A stretch of DNA of 64,000 nucleotides from an uncultured Actinomycetes bacterium (GTDB lineage: Bacteria > Actinomycetota > Acidimicrobiia > Acidimicrobiales > RAAP-2), in contig CAIKCI010000035.1 of the NCBI GenBank assembly GCA_903825895.1, positions 42,135 through 106,134 of the forward strand, read 5' to 3'. Shown in pieces: positions 54,947-64,000 of this stretch (position 1 is its first letter; the number at the start of each line of letters is the position of its first letter). A program made the translations under genes and the position numbers. The notes under the pieces are model-generated. The model was not told where the DNA came from. It made no database searches and saw only the letters and a program-made list of their open reading frames with translations.

Positions 54947-56664
54947 ATGAAAATCACAGGAGCACAAGCACTGATCAAGAGCCTTGAAGCACTGGGCACT
55001 GAAGTCATCTTCGGCTATCCAGGTGGAGCAATCCTGCCCGTGTACGACCCCATCATCGACTCCACGATCCGCCACGTGCTCGTGCGCCATGAACAAGGAG
55101 CTGGACACATGGCCGAGGGCTACGCCCAAGCGACCGGCCGACCCGGTGTTGCCATGGTGACCTCGGGTCCAGGTGCGACCAATATCGTCACTCCCATCGC
55201 CAACGCCTACATGGACTCGACGCCGCTGGTCGTGATCACCGGCCAAGTGGCCACAGGTTCCATCGGCACAGACGCGTTTCAAGAGTGCGACATCACGGGG
55301 ATCACGATGGGGATCACCAAGCACAACTGGCTCATTAAGGATGCCAGCGAAATCCCTCGCGTGATGGCCGAAGCATTCCACGTTGCGACGACGGGTCGCC
55401 CCGGGCCGGTCCTCGTCGACGTTCCCAAAGACGTGAGCCAGTCAGAGATGGAGTGGTATGACCCACCGATGCCCGAGGCATTAGATCTCCCGGGCTATCA
55501 CCCCCAAGTCACGGGGAATCGCGATCTGATCGCTCAAGCCGCTTCGTTGATGGCCCAGGCAGAACAGCCGGTGCTCTATGTCGGCGGAGGAGTCTTGAAG
55601 GCTCGAGCGTCGGAGGCCTTGGTGCAACTCGCCGAAGCTATCCACGCACCGGTCGTGACAACCTTGATGGCGCGTGGTGCCTTCCCGGACACGCACCCAC
55701 AATGCCTCGGCATGCCAGGGATGCACGGGAACTACACGGCCGTGACAGCCATGCAGAAATCAGATCTGTTGATTTCGTTGGGAGCGCGTTTCGACGATCG
55801 CATCACCGGAAAGATCGATGCCTTTGCTCCGAACGCCAAGATTATTCATGTTGACATTGACCCGGCCGAACTCGGAAAGGTTCGCCGGCCCGATGTTGGC
55901 ATTTCGGGAGACTGCCGCGTTGTCATCGAAGAGTTGATCATGGCTTGTCAGAAAGAGACCTTCTCAACACTGGAGCCCTGGTGGACACAACTGAATGAGT
56001 GGCAGACACGCTTTCCCGTTCACTATGAAGAGTCGCAAGATGGCGGCATGCTCAAGCCACAAACTATTATCGAGATGCTGGCAGCGAATTCTCCTGATGA
56101 CACCATTGTCGTCTCGGGAGTCGGCCAACATCAGATGTGGGCCTCGCTGCACTGGACCTTTGATTATCCCTACACGTGGATTAACTCTGGAGGAGCGGGA
56201 ACAATGGGCTTCGCTGTTCCAGCGGCCATTGGCGCAAAAGCCGGACGACCGGAGCGCACGGTCTGGGCCATCGACGGTGATGGATGTTTCCAGATGACCG
56301 CCCAAGAGCTCGTCACCGCACGCAGCGAAGGGATTCCTGTCAAGGTGGCGATTTTGAATAACTCCTATCTCGGCATGGTTCGCCAATGGCAAGAGATGTT
56401 CTACGAGGAACGCTACAGCGAGGTCTACCTCTCGAGTGATCTTCCAAACTACGTCATGTGGGCAGAATCAATGGGTTGCGTGGGTATCCGCGTTGACACC
56501 CCTGAAGAAGTCTTGCCGGCTATTGAGAAAGCAAATTCGATCAATGATCGACCGGTCGTGATTGATTTCCGTATCGATGCATCAGAGAAAGTCTTTCCGA
56601 TGGTTCCTTCGGGATCGTCGAACGACGAGATCGTCGTGCATCCGTCACAACAGGAGGGCAACTG

Positions 56665-56665
<1 letters not shown>
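54947..56665 (+). CDS. ilvB: Acetolactate synthase, large subunit
   Basis: The ThDP enzyme makes 2-acetolactate or 2-aceto-2-hydroxybutyrate, the first common step to Val, Leu and Ile. The 572-residue chain has catalytic Glu49 in VRHEQGAGHMAEGYA, the FAD/middle domain, and the ThDP motif GDGCFQMTAQELVTARSEGIPVKVAILNN. It lies behind the leader peptide and attenuator. Its TGA overlaps the ilvN ATG (TGATG). Confidence 0.97.
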
Positions 56666-58282
<1,617 letters not shown>

Positions 58283-58293
58283 GGAGTCCTTCG

Positions 58294-59415
58294 TTAGGCC
58301 AATGCACCCACGATGTGGGTAATGGCACCACACAGCAAGGCAATGTCTTCGGGATCGATGCTTGGGAACATGGCGATTCTCAGTTGGTTGCGTCCAAGCT
58401 TTCGATAGGGCTCGGTGTCGACGACGCCGTGTGCTCGCAAGATCGCCGCAATTGCCGCTGCATCGATTTCATCGATGAAGTCAATGGTGCCGATGACATG
58501 ACTGCGCTGGTCGGCACGCTCAACAAATGGGCGAGCAAAGCCGCTCGCTTCAGCCCACGAGTAGAGGATCTCGGCTGATCGTCCTGTGCGTCCCGTTGAG
58601 AAACTCATCCCGCCGTTTTCGTTCATCCATTTGATCTGTGAGTTTAAGAGGTGAATGGTGGCCAAGGCCGGTGTGTTGTAGGTCTGGTTGAGGCGTGAAT
58701 TATCGAGGGCGATCTTGAGATCAAAGAACGCGGGGATCCACCGGTCGCTGGCGGCGATGCGCTCGATGCGCTCAACGGCCGCCGGAGAACACAGTGCGAG
58801 CCACAGGCCGCCATCAGACGCAAAGGACTTTTGTGGAGCGAAGTAGTAACAGTCGAACTCCTGAGCATCGACGGCCAGTCCGCCAGCAGCTGACGTGGCA
58901 TCGACGGCTACAAGTCCCTCAGCGTTCGGTCGACGGATGGTCATCGAGACGCCAGTCGAGGTTTCGTTGTGCGTCAGGGCGTAAAGATCAATGCCGTCAT
59001 GGGGGGCGAGTTCGGGGTGCGTACCGGTCTCCGATTTGATGATCTCGGGCTCGCGTAAGTGTGGCGCTTCTTGGGCCGCAGAAGCAAATTTTGACGAGAA
59101 CTCACCAAAAGAAAGGTGTTGGCTCTGTTGGTCGATCAACCCAAAGGTCGCAGCATCCCAAAAGCAGGTCGACCCACCGTTACCCAAGAGGACCTCGTAA
59201 CCGTCGGGCAACGTAAAGAGGGACGCCAAGCCGTCACGGACCTCGCCCACGACGTTTTTGACCGTGGCTTGGCGATGGCTGGTTCCCATGTAGTGGGGGG
59301 CGTCAGCCACAAGCGCAGCCATTTGTTCGGCACGGACCTTTGAAGGGCCGGCGCCAAAGCGGCCGTCCCGTGGGAGGAGTTCTTTTGGAATCGTAATTTC
59401 AGGTGTCTCAGGCAT
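58294..59415 (-). CDS. serC: Phosphoserine aminotransferase
   Basis: SerC converts 3-phosphohydroxypyruvate to phosphoserine. The 373-residue PLP protein has [56 protein letters not shown], and the PLP lysine in [16 protein letters not shown], matching the actinobacterial type. ATG 59415 (or 59427) is chosen; the frame is open to 59823 but that part is antisense to the aminotransferase gene. The starts of these two divergent genes are nearly superimposed. Confidence 0.94.
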   Translation of the reverse strand: MPETPEITIPKELLPRDGRFGAGPSKVRAEQMAALVADAPHYMGTSHRQATVKNVVGEVRDGLASLFTLPDGYEVLLGNGGSTCFWDAATFGLIDQQSQHLSFGEFSSKFASAAQEAPHLREPEIIKSETGTHPELAPHDGIDLYALTHNETSTGVSMTIRRPNAEGLVAVDATSAAGGLAVDAQEFDCYYFAPQKSFASDGGLWLALCSPAAVERIERIAASDRWIPAFFDLKIALDNSRLNQTYNTPALATIHLLNSQIKWMNENGGMSFSTGRTGRSAEILYSWAEASGFARPFVERADQRSHVIGTIDFIDEIDAAAIAAILRAHGVVDTEPYRKLGRNQLRIAMFPSIDPEDIALLCGAITHIVGALA

Positions 59416-59425
59416 ATGTGGAATC

Positions 59426-60658
59426 ATGGCATCTATGACCGCCCCTTCAGGACCAGCCGCCGAGCGACGAGTTTCCGAGCTCCTCGCCAACCTCCAACCA
59501 TCGGCCACCTTGGCCGTTGACGCCCGGGCGAAAGCCTTGAAAGCAGCAGGGGAGAACGTCATTGGTTTTGGTGCCGGAGAGCCAGATTTCGCCACCCCAC
59601 AAGCCATTGTTGACGCTGCCGTCGCCGCCTGCCTCGATCCAAAAAACCACAAGTACACACCCGCCGCTGGTCTTCCCGAGCTGCGTGAAGCGGTGGCAAA
59701 AAAGACGCTGCGAGATTCTGGTCTCGCCGTCGAGGCATCGCAAGTCATCATCACCAACGGCGGCAAGCACGCGGTGGCCAACACCTTTGAAGCGCTCCTT
59801 GATCCCGGTGATGAAGTCATCATTCCCGCTCCTTTTTGGACGACCTATCCCGAGTCAGCGGCTTTAGTGGGCGGTGTGCCGGTCATTGTTCCAACCAATG
59901 AGTCAACGGGCTTCAAAGCAACCGTTGAACAGCTTGATGCCGCATGGACTCCACAGACCAAGATGCTGGTCTTCTGCTCGCCCTCAAACCCCACCGGTGC
60001 GGTCTATAACGCCGACGAGATTGATGCCATTGGCGCGTGGGCTGGCGAACGTGGCGTGTGGGTGATGGCTGATGAGATCTATGAACATTTGACCTACGAC
60101 GACACTCCGTTTGTCTCGCTTCCGGCCCGGTCCTCAGAACTCGGGGACCGCTGGGTCGTCGTCAATGGCGTGGCGAAGACCTACGCCATGACGGGCTGGC
60201 GAGTGGGGTGGATGATTGGCCCTCCCGATGTCATTGCTGCAGCGACGAACCTGCAGTCACAGATCACGTCAAACATCTCAAATATTTCGCAACGTGCCGC
60301 CCTTGCAGCGGTATCCGGTGATCTCAGTGCCGTTGCCATGATGCGTGAGACCTTTGACCGCCGACGCAAAACAATGACGTCGATGCTTAACGACATCGAG
60401 GGGATCTCCTGTCTCAACCCGGAAGGAGCGTTCTACTGCTTCCCGAACGTGACGGGTCTGTTGGGTAAAGAGTTCGCTGGACGGGTCGCAACGACGTCAG
60501 CGGAACTCGCCGAGATCGCCATCGACGAAGTCAAGGTGGCCGTCGTGCCGGGAGAAGCGTTTGGTTCCCCTGGTTATTTCCGGCTTTCCTATGCGCTCGG
60601 CGATGATGATTTGGTCGAAGGGGTTACCCGTTTGGCGGAACTTTTCAAGGCTGTCTGA
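59426..60658 (+). CDS. Aspartate aminotransferase-type PLP enzyme
   Basis: A class I/II aminotransferase of 410 residues: [57 protein letters not shown], the PLP lysine in [18 protein letters not shown], and the C-terminal [15 protein letters not shown]rg region. It resembles the Thermus-type I-gamma AspAT/prephenate aminotransferase group. ATG 59426 overlaps the potential serC ATG 59427 on the other strand; ATG 59435 is an alternative. serA follows 54 bp later. Confidence 0.9.
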   Translation: MASMTAPSGPAAERRVSELLANLQPSATLAVDARAKALKAAGENVIGFGAGEPDFATPQAIVDAAVAACLDPKNHKYTPAAGLPELREAVAKKTLRDSGLAVEASQVIITNGGKHAVANTFEALLDPGDEVIIPAPFWTTYPESAALVGGVPVIVPTNESTGFKATVEQLDAAWTPQTKMLVFCSPSNPTGAVYNADEIDAIGAWAGERGVWVMADEIYEHLTYDDTPFVSLPARSSELGDRWVVVNGVAKTYAMTGWRVGWMIGPPDVIAAATNLQSQITSNISNISQRAALAAVSGDLSAVAMMRETFDRRRKTMTSMLNDIEGISCLNPEGAFYCFPNVTGLLGKEFAGRVATTSAELAEIAIDEVKVAVVPGEAFGSPGYFRLSYALGDDDLVEGVTRLAELFKAV

Positions 60659-60712
60659 GCCTCACTCGAATTCCCCTACGATTGAGTCAGGAATTCACCC
60701 CCAAGGAGCCCT

Positions 60713-62284
60713 GTGGCACGTGTCTTAGTAACTGAAAAAATCGCCCAACCAGGCCTCGATGATCTCATCGCAGCCGGCCATGAGGTCGACGTCAAGTTGG
60801 GACTTTCTCCAGAAGAACTCTTGAACGAGATCGTGGGAGCGCATGCACTGATCATTCGTTCGGCGACCAACGTGACTGCTGAGGTTCTTGAAGCGGGGAC
60901 GAGCCTCATTGTGGTTGGTCGAGCAGGAATCGGTCTCGACAACGTTGATGTGGCCGTCGCCACTGAGCGCGGCGTCATGGTTGTGAATGCGCCGCAGTCA
61001 AATATCTTGTCGGCCGCTGAGCAAGCAATGGCGTTGTTGCTCGCGCAAGCTCGCAATATTCCTCAGGCTCATGCTGCCCTCGTGAACGGCAAGTGGGAAC
61101 GTTCGAAGTGGGAAGGCGTCGAACTCTACGCTAAGACCTTGGGCGTTATCGGTCTGGGCCGAGTTGGAGCGCTCGTCGCTCAACGTGCGCTGGCCTTTGG
61201 CATGCGACTCGTCGCTTTCGATCCTTTCGTCTCGCAAGAGCGCGCAAAGCACATGGGCGTCGAGCTCATGACGTTAGAAGAAGTAATGGGGATCTCTGAT
61301 TTCATCTCGATTCACCTTCCGAAGAACAAAGAGACCATTGGCCTCATCGATGCCGCCATGTTGGCCAAAGCCAAGCCGGGCTTGCGGATCATTAATACCG
61401 CTCGCGGGGGAATTATCAGCGAAACAGACCTTGCTGACGCTATTCGTTCTGGCCATATTCAAGGAGCGGGTTTGGACGTTTTTGAAAAAGAGCCAACGAC
61501 CGAGTCGCCACTCTTCGAACTCGAAAGCGTCGTCGTGGCCCCGCACCTCGGTGCTTCAACGGTTGAAGCCCAAGACAAGGCGGGGGTGACGATTGCCGAA
61601 CAAGTCGAGCTGGCCTTAGCCGGTGATTATGTCCCCTTTGCCGTGAACGTCTCCGCCGGGGAAGTCTCAGAGTCGGTACGGCCATTTATGGGTCTCGCCG
61701 AACAGCTTGGTCGGTTCTTTGGTGGCCTTCATGACGATCAGCCTTCGACGATCACTATTTCTTTTCATGGTGAACTCGCTGGTGCAGGAACGGGCATTTT
61801 GACGCTCTCGATTCTCAAGGGCTTCTTTGGTGCCACGACCGATGAACCGGTGTCGTATGTCAATGCCCCAGCGTTAGCCGAGAGCCGTGGAGTCTCAATT
61901 GAAGAGATCTCATCGATCGAGAGCCATGACTTCGTCAACTTGATCACTGTGAGTTCTGCTCAGCACAGCGTGGCGGGAACCTTGACAGGCGTGGGACTGC
62001 GCATGGAGCCACGAGTTGTGAGTGTTGATGAACACGCAGTTGAGATGCCTCCAGCAACACACATGTTGGTCGTGCGCAATGATGACCGTCCTGGAATGAT
62101 TGGCACCGTTGGCAAACAACTCGGTGACTCTGGGATTTCGATCTCTTCAATGGCTGTAGGGCCGAACAGTGACAAGGTCACGGCCCTCATGGTGCTTTCA
62201 ACCGATCAAGCTGTCCCTCAAGACGTTGTTGAAAAGCTGGCGGCAAGTGAAGGAATCTTGGAGCTTCACAGTATTAATCTCTGA
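60713..62284 (+). CDS. serA: D-3-phosphoglycerate dehydrogenase
   Basis: The first committed enzyme of serine synthesis. The 523-residue (long) form has NAD motif LGVIGLGRVGALVAQRA, the catalytic Arg/Glu/His regions (NTARGGIISE, APHLGASTVEAQ), an allosteric substrate-binding domain and a C-terminal ACT domain (HMLVVRNDDRPGMIGTVGKQLGDSGISISSM). GTG 60713 follows AAGGAG. Its partner serC is on the other side of the aminotransferase gene. Confidence 0.97.
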   Translation: MARVLVTEKIAQPGLDDLIAAGHEVDVKLGLSPEELLNEIVGAHALIIRSATNVTAEVLEAGTSLIVVGRAGIGLDNVDVAVATERGVMVVNAPQSNILSAAEQAMALLLAQARNIPQAHAALVNGKWERSKWEGVELYAKTLGVIGLGRVGALVAQRALAFGMRLVAFDPFVSQERAKHMGVELMTLEEVMGISDFISIHLPKNKETIGLIDAAMLAKAKPGLRIINTARGGIISETDLADAIRSGHIQGAGLDVFEKEPTTESPLFELESVVVAPHLGASTVEAQDKAGVTIAEQVELALAGDYVPFAVNVSAGEVSESVRPFMGLAEQLGRFFGGLHDDQPSTITISFHGELAGAGTGILTLSILKGFFGATTDEPVSYVNAPALAESRGVSIEEISSIESHDFVNLITVSSAQHSVAGTLTGVGLRMEPRVVSVDEHAVEMPPATHMLVVRNDDRPGMIGTVGKQLGDSGISISSMAVGPNSDKVTALMVLSTDQAVPQDVVEKLAASEGILELHSINL

Positions 62285-62517
62285 GCGTTTCCCAACCGCC
62301 AAGAAAAGTCTTTTCTCGGGTCTTAGGAATAAAAGGTGCGACCAGGGTCACTGTGGTTCCAATCCCGTTAGGGGTACGCATCAACCAAGAAGTGCATTCA
62401 AAGAACCAGAACGCATCAATACACCCCCAACTGTTCTGGCATCGGCCAAACCCACCTTTATTGCTAGAGTTTCTCTAACCGATTCCCAGATGTCGGCTTA
62501 CAGAGAGCATTGGCGTT
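62285..62517. other. Intergenic region before the exported-protein genes
   Basis: This 233-bp stretch separates serA from the exported proteins. It holds a 13-bp inverted repeat TAGAGTTTCTCTA (62465-62477) 40 bp before the next start, and a segment (GGTTCCAATCCCG, about 62351-62363) that recalls a tRNA T arm but does not extend into a cloverleaf. No gene was found. Confidence 0.5.
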
Positions 62518-63153
62518 ATGACAAACAGGTACTCATCAAGCATTCGGTTCTTTCGCAGCACTCTTGTCCTCGCAACAGTATTTGCCATTCTCGGCGTTAT
62601 GGCTTTGTCAGGACTTGCCAGTGCAACCATGCCTTCGACAACCGCCGTGACCTCAATCACTGTTGGAGCGGAGCCCTATGGCGTCGCCGTGAGTCCTGAT
62701 GGATCGAGTGTGTGGGTGGGTAATGTAGGCGCCGATACCGTCTCGCGGATCATCTTCCCTCCCCAAGCTCCCTCTAACGTCACTGCCACGCCAGGTGACG
62801 CCAAAGCCATCATCTCGTGGGCTGCACCAACCAACACCGGCGGCAGCCCGATAACTGGCTATAGCGCCACAGCGTCTCCAGGTGGCAAGAACTGTACGAC
62901 AACAACTGCTACTTCGTGCACGATTAACGGTCTAACCAACGGAACGACGTATGAGGTATCGGTGACTGCAACCAATGCTGTTGGGACCTCTGAGCCTTCG
63001 GATACTGTCTCGGTCACGTTACCGATTCCAGCCACCCTGGCGGCCACTGGTTCTGATCTTATGAACCCACCATGGCTCGCCATTGCACTCTTTGGACTGG
63101 GTGGAGGAGCACTGTTGGTGAGTCGTCGAAGGAAAACCCAGTCTCACTCATAA
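62518..63153 (+). CDS. Exported FN3 protein with YVTN-type repeat and LAATG sortase signal
   Basis: A 211-residue surface protein with a signal peptide (about 1-37), one YVTN/beta-propeller-like repeat (AEPYGVAVSPDGSSVWVGN, about 51-77), a fibronectin type III domain (about 82-167) and a C-terminal anchor: LAATG at 174-178, a hydrophobic stretch (184-201) and SRRRK. LAxTG is the recognition motif of class E sortases, common in actinobacteria. A single YVTN blade is too few for a propeller. It is probably attached to peptidoglycan. The following gene encodes a related exported protein. Confidence 0.8.
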   Translation: MTNRYSSSIRFFRSTLVLATVFAILGVMALSGLASATMPSTTAVTSITVGAEPYGVAVSPDGSSVWVGNVGADTVSRIIFPPQAPSNVTATPGDAKAIISWAAPTNTGGSPITGYSATASPGGKNCTTTTATSCTINGLTNGTTYEVSVTATNAVGTSEPSDTVSVTLPIPATLAATGSDLMNPPWLAIALFGLGGGALLVSRRRKTQSHS

Positions 63154-63257
63154 CTCGCTAGAGCTGTAGCCCTGAGATGGGCCACGGACTCCAACCACGG
63201 CTGAATTGTGTTCCCACTCACTCGCGTGAGGGTACCAATTTGTCCGGATTTGAATAG

Positions 63258-63286
63258 TTGAAATCAAACTCTACGTTTGTTATCTT
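63258..63286 (+). promoter_or_regulatory. Predicted promoter of the terminal exported-protein gene
   Basis: TTGAAA (63258-63263) and TATCTT (63281-63286) with a 17-bp spacer, 34 bp upstream of the start codon at 63320, which has an AAGGAG site. Confidence 0.55.
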
Positions 63287-63319
63287 TCAAAGGTATTTAA
63301 CTAAACAAGGAGACAGTTG

Positions 63320-64000
63320 GTGCAACGTAAGCCTGCGATTCATGGTCCTTTAACGCTTGGTGTTGAGCGGCGGCCCATGTGGGCAAATCGAATGGCCCTA
63401 GCCTGCTTAGCGGTGGCGCTTGTTGGTGCCATGTTGTTTGGGCTACCGTCGCTACAACCACGCTCTGGGGCAACGAATCCGGTTTCGACGGTGACGGTCT
63501 CGAATGCAGCAGCTATCGCGGTTGGAAATGTTGTCTCGTTCACGAAGGACAGCGCAGGCCACATCTGGGCCGGGTCGGGTCGAATGGTGGAGATCGATAA
63601 AACGGCAGCTGTCGGGCATGAAATCATTGGGCAAGTCACTGGTCTCGACGGTTTGGTCTTCGCTGAAGTTTCAGTTGGTGCGTATGTTTTTGGCCTGACG
63701 AGAAATGGGACCTTGTATCAAGTCGACCCCGCCGCAGCCGGCGGACCGGCAGTTATTCATTCGCTCACGGGGTTGGGTTATGGAAACAACAACTACCTCT
63801 ACGGTGGGATGACGGTGCTAAACGGGATGATCTGGTTAACCACGGCTAATGGCGCCACGGAGGTTGACCCTGCAGCTGTTGGGGGTCCAGCGGTGGTGAC
63901 AACGGTGACCGGAATCGGCTATCCCGCAGGTATTGCGTCTGACGGCACGTACCTGTGGACCACGGATGGCGGCGACACGGTTTATCAGATCGACCCAAAT
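63320..64000 (+). CDS. Exported beta-propeller-like repeat protein, 3' truncated
   Basis: From GTG 63320 (TTG 63317 possible) the frame is open to the window end, 227 codons. The N-terminus has a basic region (QRKPAI, VERRP), then a hydrophobic signal or anchor (MALACLAVALVGAMLFG, about 23-39). The exported part contains repeats built around (I/V)DPAAxGGPAV(I/V) and TG(L/I)GY, each followed by a strand pair with MIWLTT, YLWTT or HIWAG. This resembles NHL/Virginiamycin-lyase-type propeller blades. The function is unknown. Confidence 0.75.
   Translation, partial: MQRKPAIHGPLTLGVERRPMWANRMALACLAVALVGAMLFGLPSLQPRSGATNPVSTVTVSNAAAIAVGNVVSFTKDSAGHIWAGSGRMVEIDKTAAVGHEIIGQVTGLDGLVFAEVSVGAYVFGLTRNGTLYQVDPAAAGGPAVIHSLTGLGYGNNNYLYGGMTVLNGMIWLTTANGATEVDPAAVGGPAVVTTVTGIGYPAGIASDGTYLWTTDGGDTVYQIDPN

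Noticed and set aside
59416..59823. N-terminal extension of serC by 136 residues
   Set aside because: The extension is antisense to the aminotransferase gene and is not part of the SerC family, which begins near [14 protein letters not shown].
62330..62400. Possible tRNA or tmRNA fragment (GGTTCCAATCCCG)
   Set aside because: It recalls a T arm, but no matching stem, anticodon arm or acceptor stem could be drawn.

Overview
The window looks like chromosomal DNA of an actinobacterium, most likely of the class Acidimicrobiia. That assignment rests on gene content only: an imuA'-imuB-dnaE2 mutagenesis cassette with a mycobacterial-type LexA box, a ClpS/DUF2017 pair, a PASTA-domain kinase-like protein, an LLM-class (F420-type) oxidoreductase, a Streptomyces-like form of the IleS signature, actinobacterial-type SerC, and a possible class E sortase signal (LAATG). 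No rRNA, tRNA, CRISPR array, insertion sequence or phage module was found. Most genes start at ATG or GTG, and overlapping stop/start codons (ATGA, GTGA, TGATG) are common, so translational coupling is widespread.

Layout. 1-720 is the end of an epimerase-like SDR, followed by a 15-bp tandem repeat. 953-2366 (minus) is clpS, DUF2017 and an SRAP/YedK peptidase in one coupled operon. 2448-4034 (minus) holds an unusual protein with two TetR domains and a small ribbon-helix-helix protein. 4172-9026 is the SOS mutagenesis operon. 9.1-9.4 kb carries an apparent fossil of an antitoxin. 9.4-13.5 kb is a catabolic set (amine-dehydrogenase-like, SDR, Rieske oxygenase, membrane protein, SnoaL). 13.5-21.2 kb is a polyamine/amine catabolism locus: FAD oxidase, class III aminotransferase, Lrp regulator, aldehyde dehydrogenase, APC permease and alanine dehydrogenase. 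21.2-23.8 kb (minus) is a thiolase next to a cysteine-free HMG-CoA-synthase/DUF35 fusion. 24.0-25.7 kb has a lipoprotein, a PH-SHOCT protein and a DUF4234 protein.

25.8-31.1 kb is a second catabolic set: a DUF5522 protein, acyl-CoA ligase and FMN 2-hydroxyacid oxidase in one coupled operon, divergent from an LLM oxidoreductase and an NTF2-like protein, then a quinone oxidoreductase. 31.2-38.9 kb carries glutathione peroxidase, a HAD phosphatase, a sugar porter, a GNAT, ileS, and a MarR regulator divergent from yceI with a clear operator. 38.9-41.9 kb has a glutamine-synthetase-like enzyme (possibly gamma-glutamylpolyamine synthetase), a 46-residue membrane peptide and a succinate-semialdehyde dehydrogenase.

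41.9-62.3 kb is housekeeping: cysteine desulfurase, mnmA and ligA, a PASTA protein whose kinase domain lacks the catalytic Asp, an unknown CxxC protein, an MFS exporter, an SCP2 protein, a hydrolase, gatCAB, an ilvBNC operon behind a Leu-Val4 attenuator peptide, then serC, an aspartate-type aminotransferase and serA. The end (62.5-64 kb) encodes exported beta-propeller-like proteins, one with a sortase-type anchor and one running off the window.

The most unusual items are the predicted pseudokinase, the cysteine-free HMGS-DUF35 protein beside a thiolase, the tandem TetR, the LexA box overlapping a possible imuA' start codon, several well-formed operators, and the head-to-head serC/aminotransferase starts. 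No single locus can be claimed from sequence alone as a wholly new system.
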